A stretch of 64,000 nt of DNA from Liquorilactobacillus capillatus DSM 19910 (GTDB lineage: Bacteria; Bacillota; Bacilli; Lactobacillales; Lactobacillaceae): NCBI RefSeq assembly GCF_001434915.1, contig NZ_AZEF01000010.1:1-64000 (forward strand), given 5' to 3'. Made by a program: the position numbers and the translations under genes. Below the pieces are notes generated by a model. It worked only from the letters and a program-made list of their open reading frames with translations. It did not search any database and was not told where the DNA came from. Shown here one piece after another: positions 25,117 through 34,265 of this stretch. The first letter of the stretch is position 1, and the number at the start of each line of letters is the position of its first letter.

Positions 25117-25833
25117 ATGATTATCAGTTATCGATTTTATGCAGTTGCACGCGGAAGAAAAAAGGGAATATACACAGATTGGGCTACTTGTTTAAAACAA
25201 GTCAATGGTTTTAGCCAAGCACGTTATAAGGGCTTTCGGGACAAGTCAGAAGCTATGAAGTGGATTGAATTGATTAATAATAGCAAAGTACCGGCTCAAA
25301 GCAACACCAAGAATCTGCCGCAACCGCAAATGCAAGTACAAGCGGAAGTTAAAAATACTATGTTACTATGGACAGATGGTGGCTCACGCAATCATGGGAA
25401 TGTACTAGGTGGGCATGTAAAACAGGATGATAAAGCAGCTTGGGCTTTTTTGCTTAAAATAGAGGGTAAGGAGATCGCACGCTCTGGTGGTGAGTACGGT
25501 GCGACTAATAATCGTATGGAAATAATGGCACTTTTACAGGCATTATCTTTTTTAAAAAAACAGGATCTTCAAAACAAAACAATTTTAGCAACACTTGATT
25601 CACGTTATGTTTTAGATGCGATTCAAAAAAAGTGGCTTTATAGTTGGAAAAAACGAGGATGGAAAACGGCATCTGGAACAGAAGTTGCTAATAAAGAGCT
25701 TTGGGTAAAAATGGCAGAGCTCTTACCCCATTTTAAACAGCTAATTTTTCAATGGACAAAAGGTCATCAGAAGAATAAAGGAAATATTTTTGTCGACCAG
25801 CTTTTGAATAAAACGATGGATAAAATGAATTAA
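25117..25833 (+). CDS. rnhA: Ribonuclease HI with N-terminal hybrid-binding domain
   Basis: Degrades RNA in RNA-DNA hybrids. The 238-aa chain has two parts: residues 4-50 form a viroplasmin-like hybrid-binding domain (FYAVARGRKKGIYTDW), then after a Gln/Pro-rich linker the RNase H domain with Asp87 (WTDGGS), Glu135 (NNRMEI), Asp161 (LDSRYV), His217 (TKGHQ) and Asp227, so the active site is complete. The ATG at 25117 follows AGGAGG closely; GTG 25114 is an alternative. It is followed by a redox gene 16 nt downstream. Confidence 0.92.
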   Translation: MIISYRFYAVARGRKKGIYTDWATCLKQVNGFSQARYKGFRDKSEAMKWIELINNSKVPAQSNTKNLPQPQMQVQAEVKNTMLLWTDGGSRNHGNVLGGHVKQDDKAAWAFLLKIEGKEIARSGGEYGATNNRMEIMALLQALSFLKKQDLQNKTILATLDSRYVLDAIQKKWLYSWKKRGWKTASGTEVANKELWVKMAELLPHFKQLIFQWTKGHQKNKGNIFVDQLLNKTMDKMN

Positions 25834-25849
25834 ATAGGAGAATGAATCA

Positions 25850-26539
25850 ATGAAAACAATAGTGGTGGTGGCACACCCGCAACTTAGAGATTCAGGGACA
25901 CAACAGTTTTTGAAAGATGGCGCTGCTGTACTGGAAAATGTTACTTGGCACGAATTAAAAGTAAATGCTACAGGTCATTTTGATATTATGGCCGAGAAAA
26001 AATTGCTACGGTCGCATGAGCGCGTCGTCTTCCAGTTCCCCTTATATTGGTATGCTGCGCCAGCTGTTTTGAAGCAGTGGGTGGATGAGGTTTTGGCAGT
26101 TTCAGATAAACGTTGGCTACAGGAAAAGGAATTAGGACTGGTTGTTTCAGTAGGGCAGCCGCTCAAAGAATATCGGTTAGGAGGGCGTGAGGCAATACCA
26201 CTCTCAGAACTACTTAGTCCCTTTAAAGCCTTGGCACAGCGGTTAAAAATGCAATTGATGCCTTTGTTTATTGTTGAACAATTTTCTTACCAATCTGAAA
26301 AGCAACGGCAGAAACTGTTAATTGATTATCAGCAATTACTTGAGCTCCCGCGCGATTTTAGCTTTAAACAGCGGCAAGACTGGTTTGAAGATAAACTAAA
26401 AAAAATGATCGCAGTAAGTAATATTAAGAATAAAAAAGAATTGGAATTGGTACTTAATACATTTACAGCGCGGCGTGAACAATTAAATGACTTAAAGGAT
26501 GATCTAAGCTTTACAAAAAAGGAGAATGAGTTTGACTGA
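25850..26539 (+). CDS. NAD(P)H oxidoreductase, flavodoxin-like fold
   Basis: Cytoplasmic flavoprotein of the NQO1/KefG-like family that reduces quinones or similar acceptors. The N terminus IVVVAHPQLRDSGTQQF forms the FMN/FAD phosphate loop and FQFPLYWYAAPAVLKQWVDEV is the family hallmark. At 229 aa it is longer than most (about 180-200); the extra 50 residues are a charged helical C terminus. Co-directional with rnhA and overlapping the next small gene, so probably one operon. The physiological substrate is unknown. Confidence 0.87.
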   Translation: MKTIVVVAHPQLRDSGTQQFLKDGAAVLENVTWHELKVNATGHFDIMAEKKLLRSHERVVFQFPLYWYAAPAVLKQWVDEVLAVSDKRWLQEKELGLVVSVGQPLKEYRLGGREAIPLSELLSPFKALAQRLKMQLMPLFIVEQFSYQSEKQRQKLLIDYQQLLELPRDFSFKQRQDWFEDKLKKMIAVSNIKNKKELELVLNTFTARREQLNDLKDDLSFTKKENEFD

Positions 26540-26714
26540 AAATAATGATGATTGGTTAATAAAAAAGCTGGATAAGTTAGCAGAAAGCGCTAGAGATTAT
26601 GAGGAACGCGCCTTTTTTTATAGTATGTCTCTAACAGCTTTACAACAAGCTAAAAGAATTGAACAGGCACAAGGAGAGTTAGACGGCCGTCTCTGGAATC
26701 CCAGCCAATGGTAA
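26532..26714 (+). CDS. Small hypothetical protein, 60 aa
   Basis: Acidic, mostly helical small protein with no membrane segment; family not recognised. I choose TTG at 26532 because AAAGGAG ends 7 nt before it; the ATG at 26526 is in frame but too close to that site. The start overlaps the stop region of the oxidoreductase gene by 8 nt, which suggests translational coupling. The 3' end overlaps the rising strand of the operon terminator. Confidence 0.65.
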   Translation: MTENNDDWLIKKLDKLAESARDYEERAFFYSMSLTALQQAKRIEQAQGELDGRLWNPSQW

Positions 26715-26735
26715 GCAGCTGGGGTTATTTTGTTT
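26697..26735 (+). terminator. Terminator of the rnhA operon
   Basis: AATCCCAGC (26697-26705) pairs with GCTGGGGTT (26718-26726), then ATTTTGTTT. The left arm lies within the end of the 60-aa coding sequence. Confidence 0.75.
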
Positions 26736-26872
26736 AGAAATATAGAAGATCTTCTTTAAAAGGCGAACTAAACTAAGATGATATTTAAAACATTTATTTT
26801 TAATAAAACTAAAATAATTCGTTTTTTTATCAAAAAACAAATTAAAAATTCATCATTTTAATCTTTTTTAAC

Positions 26873-26900
26873 TTGAAAGCCGAATTATATTTGCTATAAT
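26873..26900 (+). promoter_or_regulatory. Promoter of the NCS2 permease gene
   Basis: TTGAAA (26873-26878), 16-nt spacer, TATAAT (26895-26900), 35 nt before the start. The AT-rich region before it (26736-26872) contains no recognisable purine riboswitch. Confidence 0.65.
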
Positions 26901-26934
26901 TGAAATATTTAAAAAGAAGGGGAGTCTACTAATT

Positions 26935-28395
26935 ATGAAAAAGTTCTTCAAGCTTAAGGAGAACAAAACTAACGTGACAACAGAGGTTTTGGCGGGGCTG
27001 ACTACGTTTTTTGCAATGTCATACATATTATTTGTGGCACCCAATATTCTAGGATTAACAGGGATGCCGACACAAGCTATTTTCCTAGCAACAATTATTT
27101 CTTCGGCTGTCAGCACACTGATTATGGCCTTATTTGCTAATGTGCCATATGTTCAGGCACCAGGGCTAGGTTTGGCGACTTTTTTCACGTATACAGTCGT
27201 TTTGCAGTTAGGTTTTTCTTGGCAACAAGCTTTAGCACTTGTTTTTCTATGTGGGATAATTAATGTTATTGTTACAGTAACAAAAATTAGACGACTAATT
27301 ATTAAGTCAATCCCAGATGTTTTACAGCATGCTATTGGTGGAGGAATTGGGATCTTCGTTGCTTATATTGGGGTGAAAAATGCTGGCTTTCTTAAATTTA
27401 TCACTGATAAAGAAGGAATCCTTTCGATCAATGGTGCAGCTTATAATGCAAGTACAACCCATTTCAAGGGTGGTATCTCCGATATTGTTTCTAACAGCAG
27501 TGTAACGCCATCGTTGATTAATTTTAACCAAGCGGCGCCTTTATTGGCTTTACTGGGGCTTCTGATTATGATCTTTCTAGTGGTTAGGGGGTTCCGTGGA
27601 GCGATCTTAATCGGAATTATCGTAACAACGATCATTGGTATTCCGATGAGAGTAACACATACGGAATTAATAGGCGGCAGTTCATTAGGAGAATCTTTTA
27701 GCCAACTTGGGACAACCGTTGGGGCGGCCTTTGGCGCTAAGGGAATGGGATCACTTTTTGCTGAACCTGGACGTGTACTCTTAGCAGTAATGACTATTTT
27801 TGCTTTTAGTTTAACTGATATCTTTGATACGATCGGAACTTTTATTGGAACCGGAAAAAGAACTGGGATTTTCTCAGCTAAAGACGAAAAAGAGTTCTTT
27901 AATGGACATGGTTTTAAATCTAAGATGGATCGTTCGTTGTTCTCAGATGCGATCGGTTCTGTTATCTCTGCGATTTTTGGGACATCAAATGTAACAACCT
28001 TTGTTGAAAGTGCCTCGGGGATCGGAGTAGGTGGACGAACAGGTTTAACAAGTCTAGTAGCTGCTGTTATGTTTTTACTCAGTAGTTTGCTAGCACCAAT
28101 TATTGCAATTATTCCTAGTGCAGCGACTGCCCCTGCGTTGATCGTAGTTGGTATTATGATGATGGCTTCATTTAGAAATATAAACTGGAGTAATCTGGAG
28201 GATGCGATTCCAGCGTTCTTCGCATCAGTTTTTATGGCAATCTGTTATAGTATCTCTTATGGAATTGCGGCTGGTTTTATTTTCTATATTGCAGTTAAAC
28301 TTGCTAAAAACAAATTTAAAGAAGTGCATCCAATGATGATCATTTGTACATTACTCTTTATCTTAAATTTTGTTGTCTTGGCAATAATTGAGTAA
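26935..28395 (+). CDS. NCS2-family purine permease (AzgA/PbuG-like)
   Basis: Membrane importer for hypoxanthine, guanine or adenine coupled to protons, 486 aa, with about 12-14 hydrophobic segments. Family marks: TEVLAGLTTFFAMSYI at the N terminus, APGLGLATFFTYTVV, the long DIFDTIGTFIGTGKRTG block and the later GTSNVTTFVESASGIGVGGRTGL, which form the substrate site. AAGGGGAG precedes the ATG. Monocistronic with its own promoter and terminator. The exact base transported cannot be fixed. Confidence 0.92.
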   Translation: MKKFFKLKENKTNVTTEVLAGLTTFFAMSYILFVAPNILGLTGMPTQAIFLATIISSAVSTLIMALFANVPYVQAPGLGLATFFTYTVVLQLGFSWQQALALVFLCGIINVIVTVTKIRRLIIKSIPDVLQHAIGGGIGIFVAYIGVKNAGFLKFITDKEGILSINGAAYNASTTHFKGGISDIVSNSSVTPSLINFNQAAPLLALLGLLIMIFLVVRGFRGAILIGIIVTTIIGIPMRVTHTELIGGSSLGESFSQLGTTVGAAFGAKGMGSLFAEPGRVLLAVMTIFAFSLTDIFDTIGTFIGTGKRTGIFSAKDEKEFFNGHGFKSKMDRSLFSDAIGSVISAIFGTSNVTTFVESASGIGVGGRTGLTSLVAAVMFLLSSLLAPIIAIIPSAATAPALIVVGIMMMASFRNINWSNLEDAIPAFFASVFMAICYSISYGIAAGFIFYIAVKLAKNKFKEVHPMMIICTLLFILNFVVLAIIE

Positions 28396-28418
28396 TTAAT
28401 AAAATATTAATAATCTTT

Positions 28419-28454
28419 AATTCAAGGGTTTAAGCATAGCCCTTGAATTTTTTT
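28419..28454 (+). terminator. NCS2 permease gene terminator
   Basis: Perfect stem AATTCAAGGG/CCCTTGAATT with an 11-nt loop and a run of T. Confidence 0.9.
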
Positions 28455-28606
28455 GTGATTAGGCTTATTTTAGTGTAGGCAAACGGAGCAAGATATTAAA
28501 ATTATTTTAATTTGATAAGGATAATAATTTATTTTAATTAGAATGATTAATCTTTATTTCAAATGTGATATGCTAAGATCTATAATTAAGGTGCGACTTT
28601 TATGAG

Positions 28607-30007
28607 GTGATTAAAATTAAGCACAAAAAATTATTAATTTTATTGGCAATAGGTATATTAGGAATTATCGTAGGTAGTAGTTACACATATTATCGTATGA
28701 CACATTTTAATCAAAATGTTAAGATCAATGGGGTAAATGTGGGTGGTTTGAATAGAACACAGGCACTCAAGAAATTAAAGGGTGAGAATGTTAGAAATGA
28801 TGTTTATCTGGATGGTAAGCTTTTTTACCGGGGAGAAAAAACTAATTCAGGCTTTTTAAGTCAGGATCAACCGAAAGTTCAGAAATTATTGAAACAGCAG
28901 TGGACGTTTTGGCCCTCAAGTAAAAAAGTTAGTTACAGAGCTATTCCCAGTAAGATGGGGCATTACCGGCAGGAAAAGGTTCGGCAAGCTGTAGCGGAAA
29001 GACTAGAAGCCGAAAACGGTAAGCGGAAAAAGGCTGTTGACGCAAAGGCCATTCTGAAATATGGTAAAACTGAGATTACTAAGGCTCAAAAGGGAAAGCA
29101 ATATGATGTCCCAGTTATTTTAAAATCATTCGATAAGCAGAAGTATGAACAAGATGTTTATCTGAAGGGCAAAATAAAGCAGCCTTTAAGTGCATCGAGT
29201 GCGACGGTTAAAAATGAGGTAAGCAAGTTGAAAAACTTGGCTACTAAAAAGATTGAATATAAAGTTCAGAATACTAAGTATGATTTTAGTGCAAAGCAGG
29301 TTTTGAATGAAGTAACCTATGAGAATGACAATTACAGAATTGACCGCACGGGTATCTCTAAAAAGATTGATGAGATAAATAAAAAACAGGCAACTCTTGG
29401 TAAAGCAATTAATTTTAAAACGCATGATGGTAAAAATGTCAATATTGCCAGCGGCGGAACTTACGGATGGGCAATCAAAAACAGTGAAGCTACTGCGCGT
29501 ATTAGTAACTTATTTATGAAGAACGAACAGGTGGGGCAGCTAGATGCCAAACCAGATATTTATGGGACAGGTTATTTAACTTATGGAACTGGGTATGACC
29601 ATGTTGATAATAGCGGTATTGGCAATACTTATGCTGAAGTTTCAATTGCAGATCAGCATGTCTGGCTTTACAAAGATGGTAAGGAAGTTGCTTCAACTAA
29701 TGTCGTCACAGGTAAGGCTAGTACTCAGGAAGATACTCCAAAGGGCTTGTGGTACATCATGTATAAACAGTCTCCATCGACTTTGAAGGGAACTGAATCT
29801 GGAAGCGGAGAGTATTCGGTCAAAGTTAGCTATTGGGCACAATTTACAGATAGCGGCTGTGGTTTTCATGATGCTAGTTGGCGTAAAAACTGGGCGAGTG
29901 ATGCTTACCTAAATGATGGATCTGGAGGGTGCGTTAATACACCAGTTGCCCAGATGCCGAATATCTACAATAACTTAGAACAAGCTGAAGCTGTAGTTGT
30001 ATATTAA
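28607..30007 (+). CDS. L,D-transpeptidase (YkuD) with PG-binding domain
   Basis: Cell-wall enzyme that makes L,D-crosslinks or attaches proteins. A short cytoplasmic start and one membrane helix (residues 8-28) precede a long extracellular region with the VKINGVNVGGLNRTQALKKL motif of PG4-type peptidoglycan-binding repeats. The C-terminal YkuD domain has the catalytic pattern His421...Ser-Gly-Gly-Cys442 (GSGGCVNTP). Length 466 aa. The start is unclear: GTG 28607 overlaps GAGGTGA, whose normal spacing would point to ATT at 28616; the first ATG would delete the membrane anchor. Confidence 0.88.
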   Translation: MIKIKHKKLLILLAIGILGIIVGSSYTYYRMTHFNQNVKINGVNVGGLNRTQALKKLKGENVRNDVYLDGKLFYRGEKTNSGFLSQDQPKVQKLLKQQWTFWPSSKKVSYRAIPSKMGHYRQEKVRQAVAERLEAENGKRKKAVDAKAILKYGKTEITKAQKGKQYDVPVILKSFDKQKYEQDVYLKGKIKQPLSASSATVKNEVSKLKNLATKKIEYKVQNTKYDFSAKQVLNEVTYENDNYRIDRTGISKKIDEINKKQATLGKAINFKTHDGKNVNIASGGTYGWAIKNSEATARISNLFMKNEQVGQLDAKPDIYGTGYLTYGTGYDHVDNSGIGNTYAEVSIADQHVWLYKDGKEVASTNVVTGKASTQEDTPKGLWYIMYKQSPSTLKGTESGSGEYSVKVSYWAQFTDSGCGFHDASWRKNWASDAYLNDGSGGCVNTPVAQMPNIYNNLEQAEAVVVY

Positions 30008-30042
30008 GATATATTTTGTTTTAAGCAGTCTAGATTAAAAAC

Positions 30043-30071
30043 TTTCATGTTAGATTGGTTTATGGTAGAAT
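30043..30071 (+). promoter_or_regulatory. Putative ssrA promoter
   Basis: TTTCAT (30043-30048), 17-nt spacer, TAGAAT (30066-30071), ending 8 nt before the mature 5' end of tmRNA. Confidence 0.5.
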
Positions 30072-30079
30072 CATGGCAT

Positions 30080-30444
30080 GGGGATGTTTTGGATTCGACA
30101 GGTATAGGTCGAGCTTGAATTGCGCCTCGTAGTTGCGCGACGTAAAGACGCTCAGTTAAATATAACTGCAAAAAATAATAACAATTCTTACGCTTTAGCT
30201 GCGTAATAGTAGCTTAGCGTAGATCCGCCTAACATCGTCCATGTGTTGGTCACGGGTCTTAAACTAAGTGGACTCACGCCAAAAGCTCCCACCTGAAGCT
30301 GCTGGAAGAGAGTAATCAGGTTAGTTGTCAATGCTGGCCATGCCATTCGGCGTAGTTGACAATGAACTCTAAATAGAATGACTATGGGCGTAGAGGTTTA
30401 AGTGACGATATGCTTGGACGCGGGTTCGAGTCCCGCCATCTCCA
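30080..30444 (+). ncRNA. ssrA: Transfer-messenger RNA
   Basis: tmRNA rescues stalled ribosomes by trans-translation. The 5' GGGGATG pairs with the 3' CATCTCC to give the alanyl acceptor stem, and GGTTCGAGTCCC is the T arm. The tag reading frame starts with GCA at 30168 and reads AKNNNNSYALAA before TAA-TAG (stop at 30204). Length 365 nt. The L,D-transpeptidase gene lies upstream and a strong terminator follows. smpB is not in the window. Confidence 0.97.
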
Positions 30445-30472
30445 TTACATTTACGATAAAGCAAAATAAAAG

Positions 30473-30504
30473 GAGTTCGGGATAAAAATCCCGAACTCTT
30501 TTTT
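30473..30504 (+). terminator. ssrA terminator
   Basis: Stem GAGTTCGGGAT/ATCCCGAACTC with AAAA loop and six T. Confidence 0.93.
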
Positions 30505-30608
30505 ATGACCGTTATTCCTAAATATCCAGTGCTGAAATGTGCGTAAAAAGTAATTGGCTGCACTTAACCTTATAAGATAGATGATCTGCCTCGGAGTTAA
30601 CTACTGTA

Positions 30609-32777
30609 TTAGTTAGCTGTACTTGTGGAAGAAGATGTTGATTGTTTATTTGTATCGATTGATGATGAAACACTCTCTTCATTTTCTTTGTTTGAATCAG
30701 TTGTATTTAGTTCAGGCGCATCAGAGACATAATCATCAATTGTTGTTTTATTGCCATTACGTGACCAAAGACTAGTTGAATTTGAACCAAGTTGTTGTTG
30801 TAACTGCGTAATTTGACCAAACCCATTTTTATAGTTGTAATTCTGCGGATTAACCGGAATAAATCCATTTGGAATATAGAAACGCAGAAGATTCTTATTA
30901 TTTAATGAATCAGAAAGTGATAATTCATTATTAACTTTATTACCTTCAGCTTTTAATTTAGCAGCTAGAGCCGATGTTGGATGTGTTATCTGGAGTCCAG
31001 TTTTATTATCGTAAATATTGCCATCAACGACGGTATAGTTTGGAGTTACAAAATTCTCGTTCCGGAAAGCAACTACTTGATCATGTTTTTTAGAAAAAAG
31101 ATCGGTCCCGAATTGAATGTATGAACTTGTATCTACACCAGCAAGATGCAGTATGGTAGGCAAAACATCTATTTCACCGCCGTATTGCTGTTGAATACCG
31201 CCATTTTTTTGTCCGGGAATGTGAATCATAAAAGGAACACGTTGTAGCTGAGCGTTATCAAAGTCAGTCCAAGTAGAAGCTGATTTTCCTAGAAGGGGTG
31301 CTAACTTCAAATTACGTGAATTGGATATCCCGTAGTGGTCACCATAAAGAACGATCATTGAGTTATCATATAGACCACTCTTTTTTAAGTAGTCAAAGAA
31401 CTCTTTAACAGCTTGATCAAGATAATGTGCTGTAACAAAATAATTATCAACAGAACTATCACCGGTATCAGCAGCTTTAAAATCGGTATTTTTTTGATCT
31501 ATTGTGTAAGGAAAATGATTTGAGACAGTGATAAATTTTGCATAAAAGGGCTGTTGTAAACGTTCTAGGTACTTCACTGAGTCATGAAACAAAAGTTTAT
31601 CTTTAAGACCATACTCAGTAAGATTATTGGAAGCCGTATTAAAGTAGCTTGCATCGAAGAAATTTTGGTAACCTAGATTCTTATAGACACTATTGCGATT
31701 CCAGAATGATCCCTTATTTCCATGAAAAACAGCACTAGTATAATTTTTTTGCTGATTCAAAATAGCAGGTGCACCTTGGAAAGTATTGTCGGTACCCAAA
31801 GCAGAAAACAGTGATCCTTGCGGTAGACCATAAATACTTGTTTCTAGCATGTTTTCAGCATCTGACGTTTTTCCTTGACCAACCTGATTGAAAAAATTAG
31901 CAAAGCTGTAAGTCGATTTATCATTATAAAGACTATTCAAAAAGGGAGTAACTTCCTTGCCGTCAAGTCGGTAGTTAATTAGAAACTGCTGAAAACTTTC
32001 GAGATGGATAACGATAATGTTCTTACCTTTAGCGATACCGTACATTTGAGGATTAGGCTTAGCATAGTGTTTTTGAGTGAAAGTTAAGACCTTATTCAGG
32101 TCAGCACTACTGGCCTCACTGCGGACATGGTTATTCTTCGCTGTTTTAATGCCATCGTAAAAGGTAAAAGAATCAATCCCTAAGTATTTAACTAAATAGT
32201 TACGGTCAAAAGTCCGCGAAAGAAGTTGCGGGCGATTGATCTCACCTAAAGTAAGGTTTAGAAAAACTAAAAGAAGGGCAAATGAGGAGATCGCAACGGC
32301 TTGCTGTGGCGGGACTGGTTTTTTATCTAACTTAATAAAACGTGTTGCAACCGCAACTACGATGAAAATAATATCGACAATCATGATCAGATCCTGCGGT
32401 TTTAGCAGTGCGAAAGAACTAGAGCTTAATCCCTCTGAGACTGATGAATAACCAAAGATAACATTGATGGTCATAAAATCAGTAAATTCACGGTAATAGA
32501 TGATATTGAAGAGCAGTAGAGCTGAATTGGCGATATAGAGCAGAGATAAAACTAGGTAGGCGGGAATAGGGCGCTTAATATATAAAGCAGCGCTAAAAAG
32601 CAGCAGCGTTGTCGCTACTGGATTAAAAAATAAGATAGTATATTGATAAAGTCCTTCGACTCCAAGGCGAAAGTCGATAAGGTACACTAAAATAGTTTTT
32701 AACCAAAAAAGAAAAACGAGTAATGAAAAAAAGCCCCAGCGGGTACTTAAATAATCTCTTGTTTTTGATAGGAACAC
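30609..32777 (-). CDS. ltaS: Lipoteichoic acid synthase-like membrane sulfatase
   Basis: Polymerises glycerol phosphate from phosphatidylglycerol on the outer membrane face, or primes such a chain. Five N-terminal helices (to about residue 200) precede an extracellular sulfatase-fold domain: HLESFQQF with the metal Glu, GQGKTSDAENM with catalytic Thr304, and LYGDHYGIS. A Ser/Thr-rich tail of about 35 residues ends the protein. Start is uncertain: GTG 32777 (722 aa) has AAAGGA 11 nt upstream; TTG 32807 would add 10 residues but has no site. No second ltaS-like gene is adjacent. Confidence 0.9.
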   Translation of the reverse strand: MFLSKTRDYLSTRWGFFSLLVFLFWLKTILVYLIDFRLGVEGLYQYTILFFNPVATTLLLFSAALYIKRPIPAYLVLSLLYIANSALLLFNIIYYREFTDFMTINVIFGYSSVSEGLSSSSFALLKPQDLIMIVDIIFIVVAVATRFIKLDKKPVPPQQAVAISSFALLLVFLNLTLGEINRPQLLSRTFDRNYLVKYLGIDSFTFYDGIKTAKNNHVRSEASSADLNKVLTFTQKHYAKPNPQMYGIAKGKNIIVIHLESFQQFLINYRLDGKEVTPFLNSLYNDKSTYSFANFFNQVGQGKTSDAENMLETSIYGLPQGSLFSALGTDNTFQGAPAILNQQKNYTSAVFHGNKGSFWNRNSVYKNLGYQNFFDASYFNTASNNLTEYGLKDKLLFHDSVKYLERLQQPFYAKFITVSNHFPYTIDQKNTDFKAADTGDSSVDNYFVTAHYLDQAVKEFFDYLKKSGLYDNSMIVLYGDHYGISNSRNLKLAPLLGKSASTWTDFDNAQLQRVPFMIHIPGQKNGGIQQQYGGEIDVLPTILHLAGVDTSSYIQFGTDLFSKKHDQVVAFRNENFVTPNYTVVDGNIYDNKTGLQITHPTSALAAKLKAEGNKVNNELSLSDSLNNKNLLRFYIPNGFIPVNPQNYNYKNGFGQITQLQQQLGSNSTSLWSRNGNKTTIDDYVSDAPELNTTDSNKENEESVSSSIDTNKQSTSSSTSTAN

Positions 32778-33004
32778 GGCATAAACCGTCCTTTCCAGTA
32801 AATTCAATTAATGCTTAATTTTAAACCATTGGTTAAAATGAAGTCAATTTACCTACAGCATATTATAAAAGTTTTACAAAGTTATTTGTAGAAATATCCT
32901 AACAATATAGTTAAAATAAGCGGATTTAAAGATAATGGGCAGGCAAGTCTGTTATGATAAAACGTAGTTGGAAAATTTTTTAGACGTGAATAGGAGAACA
33001 AAAC

Positions 33005-34180
33005 GTGAAATCAATCGAAATAACAAATGAAGCAGCTCGTAAGTATAAAGATGGTTATCCTAAATTAGATACTAAGGATTTTATTGCACCATACCAAGGT
33101 AATAACGGGGAATTATTACGGTTAGTTGCCAGAAATCAGTTCGTGGCGTATGCATATTTAGCTAAACAACGAAACAGTGATGGTTGGATTTTGACAGTAG
33201 AAGAGAAGAATATTGATGAAGAGTTCTTCAGAAAATTATTTACAATGGCACAGATTAAACGAGCAAATTTCTATTATGCCGAAGAAACAAATGTTTTTCG
33301 TTTCTTCAATGGAGTAGGTGATGGTTTAGGCGGACTGACGATTGATTATTATGCTGGCTATTACGTATTTACTTTTGACAATCAAGGCTTGTATCAGCAT
33401 CGTGAAACATTGTACAGAGCATTTGATGCAGCAGTCAAAGATTATAAGGGAATTTATGAGAAGCTGCAGTTTAATGTCCAAAAGAATGCCTTGAAGAACA
33501 GACATGTTAAGGGTGACAAAGCACCTGAGATATTAACAGTGGTCCAAAATAATGTTAAATACTTAGTGTATTTAAATACCGAACTCAATAACTTTGCTTT
33601 AGATAAACGTGAGTTATTAGCAGATCTAAAGGAAAAATACGCAGCTGAAAAAATTGTTTTCTCAGGTTTTAGCCGAAATGGAGCTGTTGGTGCAAGTGCA
33701 ATGCTCGGTGGTGCATTCAAAACAGTGAATATAGATTTAACCGCTAAAGCAAATGAACGCTTACAGAAACAATTTTTAGCTAACGGGATTGACCCGGAAA
33801 AACAAGAAATTCGCACTATGGACGTACAAGGCTATCTTGATTATGCATTTAACCATCATATTGAGTTTGATGTTACTTTTATAGATCCACCAGTCTTTGT
33901 TCGTTCTAAGAAGAGGACCTTTAATTTAAGTAAAGATTATCCGGACTTGATTAAAGCTGCACTAAAAGCAACTAAAAAGACTGGATTATTAATCTTGACT
34001 GCTAACACGGCTAGTCTGTCATTAAAGAAGTTAAAGGCACAACTTAACGATGTCTTTACTCAAAATGGTAGCAGTTTCGAAATTATCAAAACTTATCATT
34101 CACCCCGAGATTTTGCCACGTTGAAAGAGTACCGTCAGAGTGATTATTTTAAAGCATTAGTTTTGCAAATTAAACGCTAA
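33005..34180 (+). CDS. Class I SAM-dependent RNA methyltransferase, RlmI-like
   Basis: Predicted 23S rRNA methyltransferase of the RlmI/RlmK group, 391 aa. The N-terminal part is a PUA-like domain, the middle has GVGDGLGGLTIDYY and FALDKRELL (counterpart of the D-x-R-x-x-R segment), and the C-terminal Rossmann domain has FSGFSRNGAVGASAMLGGA (usually N-x-F-x-Y-T-G) and FIDPPVFVRSK. Start is GTG at 33005 with AGGAG 8-9 nt upstream. The SAM loop and N terminus differ visibly from the family norm, so the exact target base is unsure. Confidence 0.82.
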   Translation: MKSIEITNEAARKYKDGYPKLDTKDFIAPYQGNNGELLRLVARNQFVAYAYLAKQRNSDGWILTVEEKNIDEEFFRKLFTMAQIKRANFYYAEETNVFRFFNGVGDGLGGLTIDYYAGYYVFTFDNQGLYQHRETLYRAFDAAVKDYKGIYEKLQFNVQKNALKNRHVKGDKAPEILTVVQNNVKYLVYLNTELNNFALDKRELLADLKEKYAAEKIVFSGFSRNGAVGASAMLGGAFKTVNIDLTAKANERLQKQFLANGIDPEKQEIRTMDVQGYLDYAFNHHIEFDVTFIDPPVFVRSKKRTFNLSKDYPDLIKAALKATKKTGLLILTANTASLSLKKLKAQLNDVFTQNGSSFEIIKTYHSPRDFATLKEYRQSDYFKALVLQIKR

Positions 34181-34265
34181 AGGTTTTGTCTAAGTCTTAG
34201 ACTAAAGTTATAAAAGAGGCTATATCTAACCACAGAGAGAAAATGAGAAATGAGGTCTTTTAAAT

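Noticed and set aside
26736-26930. Purine riboswitch or PurR boxes before the NCS2 permease gene
   Set aside because: The conserved three-way junction bases of a purine riboswitch were not found. CGAA/TTCG elements exist but not at the 16-17-nt spacing needed for paired PurBoxes.
34187-34210. GTCTAAG/TAGAC hairpin after the RlmI-like gene as terminator
   Set aside because: The stem is only about 7 bp around a short centre and lacks a T-run in either direction.
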